A stretch of 64,000 bases of DNA from DASQFQ01 sp963730115. GTDB lineage: Bacteria; Actinomycetota; Thermoleophilia; Solirubrobacterales; Solirubrobacteraceae. Of the stretch, positions 8,612 to 18,186 are shown in pieces; position 1 is the first letter of the stretch; every line of letters starts with the position of its first letter. The DNA lies in assembly GCA_963730115.1 (NCBI GenBank), contig CAVSQM010000006.1:124001-188000 (forward strand), written 5' to 3'. Made by a program: the position numbers and the translations under genes. A model generated the notes under the pieces. The model saw only the letters and a list, made by a program, of their open reading frames with translations. It was not told the origin of the DNA and ran no database searches.

Positions 8612-9223
8612 TCAGGCCACGCCGAGCGGCGCGGCCCTCGCCTCCTCGCGAAGGGTGCGCATCGCCTGCTTGCGCTGGTCGCGCGACGCGCGGTCCAGGA
8701 TCAGCACGCCGTCGAGGTGGTCCATCTCGTGCTGCAGCACCCGCGCCTCGAGCCCGGACGCCTCGATGAGGATCGGCTCGCCGTGCTCGTCCTGCGCGCG
8801 GACGCGCACGTGGATCGGCCGGTCGACGTCGACGAGCACGCTCGGCAGCGACAGGCAGCCCTCCTCGAGCGCCTCCTTGTCGTCGCTGGCCCACTCGAGC
8901 ACAGGGTTCACGACCGCGGCGACCGGCCCGTCGGGGTCGACGCGGTAGACCAGCACGCGGTGCATGACGCCGAGCTGCGTGGCCGCCAGGCCGATGCCGA
9001 GCGCGTCGTGCATCAGCTGGCCCATCCGCCGGACCTCCTCGACCAGCGCGTCGTCGAAGCGCTGGACCTCGAGCGCACGACTCTTGAGCGACGGATCCCC
9101 GTACTTGCGCACGAGCCGCAGCGCGGCATCGCGCCGCGCGCGCGTCTCGGGATCGAGCCCCGCGTAGCGGTCCTCGGACTCGGGCTCGACCTCGACGGGA
9201 GGGACGGGATCCTCGTGGGCCAT
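8612..9223 (-). CDS. def: Peptide deformylase
   Basis: A 203-residue metalloenzyme that removes the N-formyl group from nascent proteins. The three signature motifs are present: GIGLAATQLG (motif 1, G-GLAAxQ), EGCLSLP (motif 2 with metal Cys) and LQHEMDHLDG (motif 3, HExxH). A roughly 25-residue acidic N-terminal extension (VEVEPESED) precedes the domain. The ATG at 9223 is favoured because a TAGACT -10 box (9232-9237) lies eight bases upstream; that box begins with the TAG stop of priA. It lies between priA and fmt, its functional partner. Confidence 0.97.
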   Translation of the reverse strand: MAHEDPVPPVEVEPESEDRYAGLDPETRARRDAALRLVRKYGDPSLKSRALEVQRFDDALVEEVRRMGQLMHDALGIGLAATQLGVMHRVLVYRVDPDGPVAAVVNPVLEWASDDKEALEEGCLSLPSVLVDVDRPIHVRVRAQDEHGEPILIEASGLEARVLQHEMDHLDGVLILDRASRDQRKQAMRTLREEARAAPLGVA

Positions 9224-9231
9224 CGCGTTCA

Positions 9232-9237
9232 AGTCTA
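9232..9237 (-). promoter_or_regulatory. -10 box TAGACT of def, formed by the priA stop codon
   Basis: On the minus strand TAGACT reads from 9237 to 9232. Its first three bases are the priA stop TAG (9235-9237). It is followed by eight bases and the def ATG, so def can be transcribed leaderless from inside the end of priA. Confidence 0.5.
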
Positions 9238-11289
9238 TTGCGGGTCGACGTCGACGGAGAAGGCCACATCCCGCAGCGAGCGGTCGCGCGCCGCCCCTTC
9301 GACCGCCCGAGCGACGGCGCCGATCGCGGCCTCCCGCGCCGTCGTCTTGACCACGACCTGGAAGCGCTCGCGCCCGCGCAGGCGGAACAGCGGCGCGGGC
9401 CCCAGGACGTCGGTCTCGGCCACCGCCACGCCGGCGGCCACCTGGCCGGCGGCGGCGCGCGCCGCGCGCGCATCCGCGGCCAGGCACACGACGCGGATCA
9501 GGTCCGAGAACGGCGGGTAGCGCAGCGCGGCCCGCCGCGCCAGCTCGCCGGCCACGAAGCCGGCGGTGTCGTGCCGCGAGGCCGCCTCGATGGCCGGCGC
9601 GTCGGGCGCCGTCGTCTGCACGAGCACGTGCCCGCCGCGCGGCCCCCGCCCGGCGCGGCCGGCGAGCTGGGCGATCAGCGCGAACGTCCGCTCCTCGGCG
9701 CGGAAGTCCGGGAAGCGCAGGGTGGAGTCGGCGTCGAGCACCACGCCGAGTGTCACGTCGGGGAAGTCGTGGCCCTTGGCCACCATCTGCGTGCCCAGCA
9801 GCAGCCCTGCCGGCGCGGCGTCGAAGCGCGAGAGCAGGCGCGGCACCGCGTCCTTCGTCCCGGCCGTGTCGGCGTCGAGCCGGAACACCGGCACGTCGAG
9901 CGCCTCGCTGAGCTCCGCCTCCACCCGCTCGGTCCCCGCTCCGTAGCGGGCGACCGACAGCGAGCCGCAGGCGTCGCAGCGGTCGGGCACGCGCTCGCGG
10001 TGGCCGCAGTGGTGGCAGGTGATGGCGTTCTGCGAGCGATGCAGCACGAGCGCGACGTCGCACTGCGGGCACTCCCACACCTTCCCGCACGAGCGGCAGG
10101 TGAGGAAGTTCGACCAGCCGCGGCGGTTGAGCAGCACGATCGCCTTGCGCGCCTCGCCCAGCGCCCGCCGCGTGTCCGGGTGCAGCGGATGCGACGAGCC
10201 GCGCATGTCGAGCACCCGCACGGGCGGCAGCGGGCGGCCGTCCGCGCGCTCGCGCAGCTCGAGCCGCGGCAGCGCCTGCCACGTCTCCGGCCGCGGCGTC
10301 GCCGAGCCCACCAGCAGCGCCGCGCCCGCCCGCTCCGCGCGCCAGGCCGCCACGCGCCGCGCGTCGTAGCGCGGGTCGCCCTCGTGCTTGTAGGAGCTGT
10401 CGTGCTCCTCGTCGACCACGACGAGGCCCAGCCGCGCGACGGGAGCGAACACCGCCGAGCGCGGCCCGACCGCGACCCGCGCCTCGCCCGAGCGCAGCCG
10501 CCGCCACTCGTCGTAGCGCTCGCCCTCGCCCAGCGCCGAGTGCAGCAGCGCGACGGTGTCGCCGAAGCGCGCCTGGAAGCGCCCGACGGTCTGCGGCGTC
10601 AGCGCGATCTCCGGCACCAGCACGATCACGCCCTGCCCGCGCTCGAGCGCGCGGGCCGCCGCCCGCAGGTAGACCTCGGTCTTGCCCGACCCGGTGACGC
10701 CGTACAGGAGGTGCTCGCCGCCGCGCTCGACCTCCGCCAGCGCTGCCGCCTGCTCGTCCGTGAGCTCCACCACCCGGTCGGCCGGCGGCGTGGTCAGCGG
10801 CTCGCGCCGCTCAGCTCGCGCCTCCACGGCCACCAGCCCGCGCTTCTCGAGCCGCCGCAGCGAGCCGAGGTCCTCGCCCGCCGGGCCCGGCAGCCGCTCC
10901 AGGAGGGCCCGCTGGAGCGGGGTCAGCCGCTCGCCGTCGAGCGGCACGTCCGTCCGCGACGCCCACAGCCGCACCCGCGGCTTGCCCGCCGGCGGCAGCA
11001 CCAGCGACAGCGCCCGCGCCGGCGTCGAGGCGTACTCCGCCGCCATCCACAGCGCCAGCTCGACGAGGTCCTCCGGCACCGAGTCCTCACGCACCGCGCT
11101 CGGCGCCACGAGCCGCTCGGCGGGCAGCTCGCTCGCCTCCGCGAGCCCGACGACCACGCCGTCGAGCTTCTGATGCCCGAACGGCACGCGTACGACGGAG
11201 CCGACCGCCACCGGCGCCTCCGGCAGCGCGTAATCGAACGGCCCGCTCAGCCGGCGCGTGGTGGTCAGGGGCTCGACCCGGGCGATCAC
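9235..11289 (-). CDS. priA: Primosomal protein N' (PriA-type DNA helicase)
   Basis: About 684 residues. The N-terminal 3'-DNA-binding domain (RRLSGPFDYALP) is followed by a winged-helix region. The helicase core has Walker A GVTGSGKTEVYL, a DEEHD box in VVVDEEHDSSYKHE and VLLNRRGWSNFLTCRSCGK. Zinc-binding CxxC pairs follow (CRSCG, CPQC, CHHCG, CDACG), and the second RecA lobe has GTQMVAKGHDFPDV and QLAGRAGRG. Cys ligands and the DEEH box look intact, unlike the helicase-dead PriA described in mycobacteria. The GTG at 11289 gives the family N-terminus and sits seven bases after a TAGCGT box. An ATG at 11343 is possible but would run into the divergent gene. Confidence 0.95.
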   Translation of the reverse strand: MIARVEPLTTTRRLSGPFDYALPEAPVAVGSVVRVPFGHQKLDGVVVGLAEASELPAERLVAPSAVREDSVPEDLVELALWMAAEYASTPARALSLVLPPAGKPRVRLWASRTDVPLDGERLTPLQRALLERLPGPAGEDLGSLRRLEKRGLVAVEARAERREPLTTPPADRVVELTDEQAAALAEVERGGEHLLYGVTGSGKTEVYLRAAARALERGQGVIVLVPEIALTPQTVGRFQARFGDTVALLHSALGEGERYDEWRRLRSGEARVAVGPRSAVFAPVARLGLVVVDEEHDSSYKHEGDPRYDARRVAAWRAERAGAALLVGSATPRPETWQALPRLELRERADGRPLPPVRVLDMRGSSHPLHPDTRRALGEARKAIVLLNRRGWSNFLTCRSCGKVWECPQCDVALVLHRSQNAITCHHCGHRERVPDRCDACGSLSVARYGAGTERVEAELSEALDVPVFRLDADTAGTKDAVPRLLSRFDAAPAGLLLGTQMVAKGHDFPDVTLGVVLDADSTLRFPDFRAEERTFALIAQLAGRAGRGPRGGHVLVQTTAPDAPAIEAASRHDTAGFVAGELARRAALRYPPFSDLIRVVCLAADARAARAAAGQVAAGVAVAETDVLGPAPLFRLRGRERFQVVVKTTAREAAIGAVARAVEGAARDRSLRDVAFSVDVDPQ

Positions 11290-11296
11290 GCCGCTG

Positions 11297-11309
11297 ACGC
11301 TATTAGCCT
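11297..11309. promoter_or_regulatory. Overlapping divergent -10 boxes of priA and the DNA methyltransferase
   Basis: Minus-strand TAGCGT (11302-11297) lies seven bases from the priA GTG. Plus-strand TAGCCT (11304-11309) lies eight bases from the methyltransferase GTG. The two boxes are one base apart in a 28-base intergenic gap, so both transcripts would be leaderless and the two promoters should compete. Confidence 0.5.
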
Positions 11310-11317
11310 CACCCGTC

Positions 11318-12133
11318 GTGAACCGCGTCCTGCTCGGCGACAACCTGGAGCTGATGCGGGCCGAGCCGGACGAGAGCGTCCAGCTCGCCTACCTCGACCC
11401 GCCGTTCAACACGGGCCGCGACCAGACCCGCCGCACGCTCGCGACCACCGCCGCGACCAACGGCGGCGGCGATCGCACCGGCTTCGGCGGCCGCCGCTAC
11501 ACGACCGAGCTGCTCGAGCAGTCCTCCTACCGCGACGCCTTCGACGACTACCTCGGCTTCCTCGAGCCGCGGCTGCGCGAGGTCCGCCGCCTGCTCCACC
11601 CCACCGGGACGCTCTACTTCCACATCGACTGGCGCGAGGCCCACTACTGCAAGCTGCTGCTCGACGAGCTGTTCGGCCGCGAGTGCTTCCTGAACGAGTT
11701 GATCTGGGCCTACGACTACGGCGCCAAGCCACGCCGCCGCTGGCCGCCGAAGCACGACACGATCCTCGTCTACGTCAAGCACCCGCGCGACTACTGGTTC
11801 GACTCCGAGGCGGTCGACCGCGAGCCGTACATGGCGCCCGGGCTCGTCACCCCGGAGAAGGCGGAGCGCGGCAAGCGCCCGACCGACGTCATCTGGCACA
11901 CCATCGTCTCCCCCACCGGGCGCGAGAAGACGGGCTATCCCACGCAGAAGCCGCAGGGCCTGCTGCGCCGGTTCGTCCAGGCCTCGAGTCGCCCTGACGA
12001 CATCTGCATGGACCCGTTCGCGGGCTCCGGAACGCTCGGCGCGGTGGCGGCGAGTCTCGGCCGCCGTTACCTGCTCATGGATTCGAGCGCGCAAGCGGTC
12101 ACGGTTGCGACCAAACGCCTGCACCTGGCCTGA
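11318..12133 (+). CDS. Solitary adenine/N4-cytosine-type DNA methyltransferase
   Basis: 271 residues. The catalytic motif IV DPPF is near the N-terminus (YLDPPFNTG, about residues 26-33) and the SAM motif I near the C-terminus (MDPFAGSGTLGAVAASLGRR, about 225-245). This order is that of beta-class N6-adenine/N4-cytosine methyltransferases. A variable target-recognition stretch (about 35-150) lies between them. No restriction gene or specificity subunit is adjacent, so it is probably an orphan involved in regulation or replication/repair marking. The GTG at 11318 sits eight bases after TAGCCT and directly opposite priA. Recognition sequence unknown. Confidence 0.88.
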   Translation: MNRVLLGDNLELMRAEPDESVQLAYLDPPFNTGRDQTRRTLATTAATNGGGDRTGFGGRRYTTELLEQSSYRDAFDDYLGFLEPRLREVRRLLHPTGTLYFHIDWREAHYCKLLLDELFGRECFLNELIWAYDYGAKPRRRWPPKHDTILVYVKHPRDYWFDSEAVDREPYMAPGLVTPEKAERGKRPTDVIWHTIVSPTGREKTGYPTQKPQGLLRRFVQASSRPDDICMDPFAGSGTLGAVAASLGRRYLLMDSSAQAVTVATKRLHLA

Positions 12134-12143
12134 GATTCAGGGC

Positions 12144-12149
12144 TACGCT
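12144..12149 (+). promoter_or_regulatory. -10 box TACGCT of the small membrane protein/galK unit
   Basis: TACGCT lies eight bases before the GTG at 12158, ten bases after the methyltransferase stop. It fits the leaderless pattern of the window. Confidence 0.45.
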
Positions 12150-12157
12150 CCGCCTCG

Positions 12158-12391
12158 GTGCAGCCCTGGTACGACAAGGATCGCTTCCGCCTCGCCGGCG
12201 TCGCGCTGCTCGTCGGCGTCGCCCTCGGCGGGCTGGTGACGGTGGCGCTCGGCTACAACGAGGCGCCGCCCGCCGCGATCCCTGAGCGCTCCGACGCCGC
12301 CACGCCCGCCCCGACCGCGCCGCCGCCGCGCCCCGGGCCGCATCGTCCCCCGGGGCCCCCGGGCGGGGACGAGACGATTGACGACGGTTAG
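12158..12391 (+). CDS. Small single-pass membrane protein with Pro-rich tail
   Basis: 77 residues from a GTG start. One hydrophobic helix (LAGVALLVGVALGGLVTVAL, about residues 12-31) follows a short charged N-terminus. The rest is Pro/Ala-rich (TAPPPRPGPHRPPGPPGG) and probably extracytoplasmic. A TACGCT box eight bases upstream and a 14-base overlap with the galK start support it as the first gene of a galK unit. No family recognised. Confidence 0.6.
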   Translation: MQPWYDKDRFRLAGVALLVGVALGGLVTVALGYNEAPPAAIPERSDAATPAPTAPPPRPGPHRPPGPPGGDETIDDG

Positions 12392-13406
12392 GGCGCGCGG
12401 CCCCGGCCGCGTCAACCTGATCGGCGAGCACACCGACTACAACGGCGGGCTCGCGCTGCCGTTCGCGATCGACCGCGGCGTCACGGTGACCGCCACCCGG
12501 CTCGACGGCGACCGCATCGAGGCCGAGGCGCGCGACCTCGGCGAGCGCGACGAGTTCGCGCTCGCCGCGCCCGAGCCGGCGGACGGCTGGCGCGCGTTCG
12601 TGCGCGGCGCGGTCGCGGAGCTCGGCGCCGCCGGCATCGAGCTCGTCCCCGCGCGCCTGAGCTTCGAGGGCGACGTCCCCCAGGGCTCCGGCCTCTCCTC
12701 GTCCGCCGCGCTCGAGACCGCGCTCTGCCTCGCCCTGCTCGGCGTCGCCGGCGCGCCGGAGCCCGACCGGATCGAGCTGGCGAAGCTGTGCTCGCGGGTC
12801 GAGAACGACTGGGTGGGAGCCGAGACCGGGCTGCTCGACCAGCTCGCCTCGCTGCTCGGCGCCGAGGGCGAGGCGCTGCGGATCGACTTCGCGACGCTCG
12901 CGGTCGAGCGCGTCCCGCTCGACCTGGGCGGCTGGCAGCTCGTGACCGCCGACTCCGGCGCCACCCACTCGCACGCCGAGTCGGGCTACAACGAGCGCCG
13001 CAGCGAGTGCGAGGCCGCCGCGGGCGAGCTGGGCGTCGAGCACCTCAGCGCCGCCGACCCGGAGGCGGCCGAGCGGCTGCCCGACCCGCTGCGCCGCCGC
13101 GCTCGTCACGTCCTGTCCGAGAACCACCGCGTCGACGCGGCGATCGAGGCGCTGCGCGCCGGCGACCTGGCCGGGGTCGCGCGCCTGCTCGACGCCTCGC
13201 ACGCGAGCCTCCGAGACGACTACGAAGCGTCGGTGCCCGAGGTGGAGGCGACCGTCGACCGGCTCAAGCAGGCCGGCGCCGCGGGCGCGCGGATGATGGG
13301 CGGCGGCTTCGGCGGCGCGGTGCTCGCGCTGCTACCCGTCGGCTGCCCGCGACCCGACGGAGCTGTCGTCGTCGCCCCCGGACCCGCCGCCCGACTCCTC
13401 GTCTGA
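12378..13406 (+). CDS. galK: Galactokinase
   Basis: 342-residue GHMP kinase that phosphorylates galactose to galactose 1-phosphate (Leloir pathway). It has the galactokinase signature GRVNLIGEHTDYNGG at residues 10-24, the ATP-binding loop QGSGLSSSAALE (about 98-109), and a C-terminal GHMP motif ARMMGGGFGGAVLAL. The start is a TTG at 12378 overlapping the previous gene; a later start would cut the signature. It is slightly shorter than the E. coli enzyme (382), as is common in Actinobacteria. The last 75 bases overlap the convergent small membrane protein. The symporter across the junction suggests a galactose uptake and use locus, though galT and galE are not here. Confidence 0.94.
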   Translation: MTTVRARGPGRVNLIGEHTDYNGGLALPFAIDRGVTVTATRLDGDRIEAEARDLGERDEFALAAPEPADGWRAFVRGAVAELGAAGIELVPARLSFEGDVPQGSGLSSSAALETALCLALLGVAGAPEPDRIELAKLCSRVENDWVGAETGLLDQLASLLGAEGEALRIDFATLAVERVPLDLGGWQLVTADSGATHSHAESGYNERRSECEAAAGELGVEHLSAADPEAAERLPDPLRRRARHVLSENHRVDAAIEALRAGDLAGVARLLDASHASLRDDYEASVPEVEATVDRLKQAGAAGARMMGGGFGGAVLALLPVGCPRPDGAVVVAPGPAARLLV

Positions 13407-13685
13407 GTCCACCTCCGCCGACAGCGGTCGCAGCAGCGCCCAGGCGATGAACAGCAACCCGACGGCCAGCATCGCCAGCCCGGCGTACAGGTTCACGTTG
13501 ACGCCGGCGGACTTCTCGATCGACGCGTCGGACTCGCCGAGCCCGAGCACGGTGAGGATCACGCCGTAGATCACGAACAGGCCGCCGATGATGCGCCGCA
13601 GGTCGAACAGGTTGGCCGCCTTCGCGGCGCGGTCGGCGTCGATCTCGGCTTGCTCGCTCTGCTGGATGTGGGGATCTTCGGCCAC
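13332..13685 (-). CDS. Small two-helix membrane protein, symporter partner
   Basis: 117 residues. A soluble N-terminus (IQQSEQAEIDADRAAKAANL) leads to two membrane helices (IIGGLFVIYGVILTVLGL and LYAGLAMLAVGLLFIAWAL) and an acidic C-terminal tail (EVDSDEESGGGSGGDDDSS). It starts ten bases after the symporter stop, whose TAG is followed by GGAG as a ribosome binding site, so it is co-transcribed. It may be an accessory subunit for the transporter; that is inferred from position. The 3' end overlaps galK by 75 bases. Confidence 0.75.
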   Translation of the reverse strand: MAEDPHIQQSEQAEIDADRAAKAANLFDLRRIIGGLFVIYGVILTVLGLGESDASIEKSAGVNVNLYAGLAMLAVGLLFIAWALLRPLSAEVDSDEESGGGSGGDDDSSVGSRAADG

Positions 13686-13695
13686 GTTCGGTCTC

Positions 13696-15360
13696 CTACA
13701 AGAAGGGGATGCTCACGAGGACGGTCAGGCCGAGCGCGCCGACGGCGAGCAGCCACGGCTGGCGGTACCAGGCCTGGTCCTCCTTCGACAGGGCCTCTTC
13801 CTCGTTGGCCATGCCGTGGACGAGCCCCTGCAGCTCCTCGATCGGCTTCGGCTGGGTGAAGAGCGACACGACGACGCTGACGACCGCGTCGGCGACGAAG
13901 GCCGCGATGGCGCCCCAGAACGCGGCGGCCTGCGCGGACCCGAGGTCGATCAGATCCCAGCTGTTCCCGTAGTGCGCCGCCGCGGCGCCGACGGTGCCCG
14001 CGACGAGGCCCCAGAGGCCCGCCCACGGCGTCATCCGCTTCCAGAACATGCCGATGATGAACGTCGCGAACAACGGCGCGTTGAAGAAGCTGAACAACAG
14101 CTGGATGTAATCCATGATGTTGTCGTAGCCCGAGGCGATCAGGGCCGTGCCGATGCCCACGACGATGCCCGAGACCGTCGCGATGCGGCCGAAGCGGATG
14201 TAGTACTCGTCGCTCTTGCCGGACTTGACGTACGGCTCCCACAGGTCGTAGGTCACGACCGTGTTGAAGGCCGACACGTTGGCCGCCACGCCGGCCATGA
14301 ACGCCGCCAGCAGGCCGACCAGCGCGACGCCGAGCATGCCGTTGGGCAGGTACTCGTTCATCAGCAGCGGGATCGCGTTGTTGTACTGCTTGTCGGGATC
14401 GTCGCCGCCGAGGCCCGGGATCACCGCCAGCGCGACGAGCCCGGGGATGATCGTGATCGCCGGGATGAAGATCTTCGGGTAGGCGCCGATCAGCGGCGTG
14501 CGGCGGGCGGCGCTCAGGCTCTTGGCCGACAGCGCGCGCTGGACCTCGGCGAAGTTCGTCGTCCAGTAGCCGAACGAGAGCACGAAGCCGAGGCCGAACA
14601 CGATCGGCACCCACGAGGCGCCGAGCGGGTTGTCGACGTTGCCGGGCGCGGTCCCCTTCCACGAGTTGAACAGCTCGTCCTCGGAGTTGACCTTCATCAC
14701 GGCCTCCTTGAGGCCGTCCCAGCCGCCGACGTCGTGCAGGCCGATCAGCGTCAGCGGGATCAGCGCGGCGAGGATCACGAAGAACTGCAGCACCTCGTTG
14801 TAGATCGCCGAGGAGAGGCCGCCGAGCGTGATGTAGACGAGCACCACGGCCGCGGCGACGACGATGCCGAGCAGGATCGGCCAGCCGAGCATCAGCTTCA
14901 GCACGAGCGCGAGCGCGTACAGGTTCACGCCGGCGATCAGGACGGTCGCGAACGCGAACGTCAGCGCGTTGAAGAGGTGCGTCGGCTTGTTGAAGCGCAG
15001 GCGCAGGTACTCCGGCACCGACCGCACCTTGGAGCCGTAGTAGAAGGGCATCATCACGATGCCCAGGAAGACCATGGCGGGCACCGCGCCGACCCAGTAG
15101 TAGTGGACCGTGTAGACGCCGAACTGGGCGCCGTTGGCGGCCATGCCGAGGATCTCGAGCGCGCCCAGGTTCGCGGAGATGAACGCGAGGCCGGTGATCC
15201 ACGCCGGCAGCGAGCGGCCGGACAGGAAGTAGTCGAGGCTGGTCTTGATGTAGCGCTTCGCCGCGAAGCCGATGCCGAGGACGGCGACGAAGTAGATCGC
15301 GAGGATCAGGTAGTCGACGAGGTTGGTGTCGAGGCGGATCTCCGACTGGGCGAGCAGCAT
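13696..15360 (-). CDS. Sodium:solute symporter (SSS family, sugar-type)
   Basis: 554 residues with about 14 membrane helices. Family features include LDYFLSGRSLPAWITGLAFISANLG near the N-terminus (SSS signature region), PEYLRLRFN, VYITLGGLSSAIYNEVLQ (sodium-site helix) and MAGVAANVSAFNTVVTYDLW. The length and FLSGRSLPAW/GGLSSAIYNE pattern resemble SGLT/vSGLT sugar symporters more than proline or pantothenate carriers. With galK convergent to it, galactose is a plausible but unproven substrate. The ATG at 15360 follows a purine-rich stretch. A small membrane protein is encoded immediately downstream. Confidence 0.88.
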   Translation of the reverse strand: MLLAQSEIRLDTNLVDYLILAIYFVAVLGIGFAAKRYIKTSLDYFLSGRSLPAWITGLAFISANLGALEILGMAANGAQFGVYTVHYYWVGAVPAMVFLGIVMMPFYYGSKVRSVPEYLRLRFNKPTHLFNALTFAFATVLIAGVNLYALALVLKLMLGWPILLGIVVAAAVVLVYITLGGLSSAIYNEVLQFFVILAALIPLTLIGLHDVGGWDGLKEAVMKVNSEDELFNSWKGTAPGNVDNPLGASWVPIVFGLGFVLSFGYWTTNFAEVQRALSAKSLSAARRTPLIGAYPKIFIPAITIIPGLVALAVIPGLGGDDPDKQYNNAIPLLMNEYLPNGMLGVALVGLLAAFMAGVAANVSAFNTVVTYDLWEPYVKSGKSDEYYIRFGRIATVSGIVVGIGTALIASGYDNIMDYIQLLFSFFNAPLFATFIIGMFWKRMTPWAGLWGLVAGTVGAAAAHYGNSWDLIDLGSAQAAAFWGAIAAFVADAVVSVVVSLFTQPKPIEELQGLVHGMANEEEALSKEDQAWYRQPWLLAVGALGLTVLVSIPFL

Positions 15361-15414
15361 GCTGCACCGCCCTTACCCGCTCAAGCCCCTTTCTCGAACA
15401 CCCTCAGGCAACGC

Positions 15415-15449
15415 GAGCGCGCGCGCTTTCCATAAGCACGCGCGCGCTC
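15415..15449 (-). terminator. Terminator-like hairpin downstream of metK
   Basis: Perfect 11-bp stem (GAGCGCGCGCG at 15415-15425 pairing with 15439-15449) around a 13-base loop, starting 14 bases past the metK stop. No U-run follows, so it may be a GC-type terminator or an mRNA-stabilising hairpin that separates metK from the symporter. Confidence 0.5.
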
Positions 15450-15462
15450 CGGTCGGCCGGCG

Positions 15463-16691
<1,229 letters not shown>

Positions 16692-16695
<4 letters not shown>

Positions 16696-16901
16696 GGGAT
16701 CTCGAAGAACAGCTCCGCGGTCGTCGTGTCGTTCTCCTCGCGCTGGATCACGGCGCTGGCGGCGTGGACCGGGCGTAGATCCGCAGCGGTCAACCCGGTC
16801 TGCTCGCCGAGCGCGAGGAGCTGGCGTACGTCGAAGAAGCCTAGCGACTCGGTTCTCGGCCCCTCGTCATTCCCCCCGCCGTCGCTGCTGGCGCTCGACA
16901 A
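16692..16901 (-). CDS. Small hypothetical protein between der and metK
   Basis: 69 residues. The only available start is a TTG at 16901 that lies inside the last 35 bases of der. The stop overlaps the metK ATG as ATGA, typical of coupled genes. The body (SLGFFDVRQLLALGEQ, then ADLRPVHAASAV) looks like a real amphipathic protein, but the N-terminus is low-complexity. No family recognised. It could instead be a non-coding metK leader, since a TAGGCT box lies within it. Confidence 0.45.
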
Positions 16902-18186
16902 AGTCGATCACCAGCGGGATCCCTTCGAACGCGTACCGGTCACGGAGCCGATTCTCCACGAAGTAGGCGTAGTCGCGCGTCAGTCGATTGCGGTGGTTGA
17001 TGTGGATCGAGAAGCGCGGCGGCCGCGTCCCGATCTGCGCCATGTAGAACAGCTTCAGACGCCGGCCCTGCTTCTGCGGCGTCTCGCGGCTCGCCACGAG
17101 GTCGCCGAGGAAGCGGTTGAGCTCGGGCGTCGGGATGCGGTGCGTCGCGCGCTCGGCCAGCGACAGCGCCTCGACCAGGATGCGGCTGATGTGGCGGCCG
17201 GTCTTGGCCGAGGTGGTCAGCACCTTCGGCCGCAGGCGCAGCTTGCGGTTGACCCGCGCGCGCTCGTGGTCGAGGTCGAAGTCGTCGCCGCTCGTCAGGT
17301 CCCACTTGTTGAGCACGAGCGCGGTCGCGCAGCCGGCCTTCATCGCCATCTCGGCGATCCGCAGGTCCTGCGAGGTCACGCCGTCGGTGGCGTCGCACAC
17401 CACCAGCGCGACGTCGGCCCGCTCGGCCGCCCGCTGGGAGCGCAGCGACGTGTAGTACTCGACCGACTCGTTGACCTTCGCCGCGCGGCGGATGCCGGCG
17501 GTGTCGACGAGCAGGAGCGTGCGGCCGTCGACCTCGATCGGGGTGTCGATCGCGTCGCGCGTGGTGCCCGCGATGTCGGAGACGATCACGCGCTCGCGGC
17601 CCAGGAACGCGTTGACGAGCGAGGACTTGCCGACGTTCGGGCGCCCGATCACCGCGAGTCGGACGAGGTCCTCCTCCTCGTCGGGCTCGTCCTCGGCGGG
17701 CAGCAGCTCGACCAGGCGGTCGAGCAGGTCGCCGGTGCCGAGCCCCTGCGCGGCCGACACCGCCATCGGCTCGCCGAGCCCGAGGCCGTGGAAGTCGTGG
17801 ACGAGGCCGAAGTCCTTCGGGTTGTCGATCTTGTTCGCCGCCAGCACGACCGGCAGGCCGCCCTTGCGCAGCATGTCGGCGACCTCCTCGTCGCCGGCCC
17901 GGAAGCCCGCCTTGCCGTCGACGACGAGCAGCGCGACGTCGGCGTCGGAGAGCGCCTCGCGCACCTGGTCCTGGATCGAGACGGCGAGCGGGTCGGTGTC
18001 CTCGAGGTCGACCCCGCCGGTGTCGATCAGCGTGAAGGTGCGGCCGTTCCAGTCGGTGGCGAGCTCCTTGCGGTCGCGGGTGATCCCGGAGCGCTCGTGC
18101 ACGACCGCCTCGCGCGACTGCGTCAGGCGATTGACCAGCGAGGACTTGCCGACGTTCGGGAAGCCGACGACGGCGATCTTCCTCAT
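16867..18186 (-). CDS. der: Ribosome-associated GTPase Der (EngA)
   Basis: 439 residues with two tandem Era-like GTPase domains and a C-terminal KH-like domain; it acts in 50S subunit assembly. G1 motifs are GFPNVGKSSLVN (about 8) and GRPNVGKSSLVN (about 178). G3 motifs are DTGG and DTAG, and G4 motifs ANKID and LNKWD. The KH end includes RPPRFSIHINH. The ATG at 18186 overlaps the cmk stop by four bases, giving the common cmk-der pair. Confidence 0.97.
   Translation of the reverse strand: MRKIAVVGFPNVGKSSLVNRLTQSREAVVHERSGITRDRKELATDWNGRTFTLIDTGGVDLEDTDPLAVSIQDQVREALSDADVALLVVDGKAGFRAGDEEVADMLRKGGLPVVLAANKIDNPKDFGLVHDFHGLGLGEPMAVSAAQGLGTGDLLDRLVELLPAEDEPDEEEDLVRLAVIGRPNVGKSSLVNAFLGRERVIVSDIAGTTRDAIDTPIEVDGRTLLLVDTAGIRRAAKVNESVEYYTSLRSQRAAERADVALVVCDATDGVTSQDLRIAEMAMKAGCATALVLNKWDLTSGDDFDLDHERARVNRKLRLRPKVLTTSAKTGRHISRILVEALSLAERATHRIPTPELNRFLGDLVASRETPQKQGRRLKLFYMAQIGTRPPRFSIHINHRNRLTRDYAYFVENRLRDRYAFEGIPLVIDFVERQQRRRGE

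Noticed and set aside
9238..11997. A 919-codon plus-strand frame opposite priA
   Set aside because: Shadow of priA and running out of frame across the methyltransferase; residue usage is non-protein-like.
16696..16850. SAM riboswitch before metK
   Set aside because: No known SAM-I or SAM-IV core was recognisable and the stretch reads as protein; listed only as an alternative.
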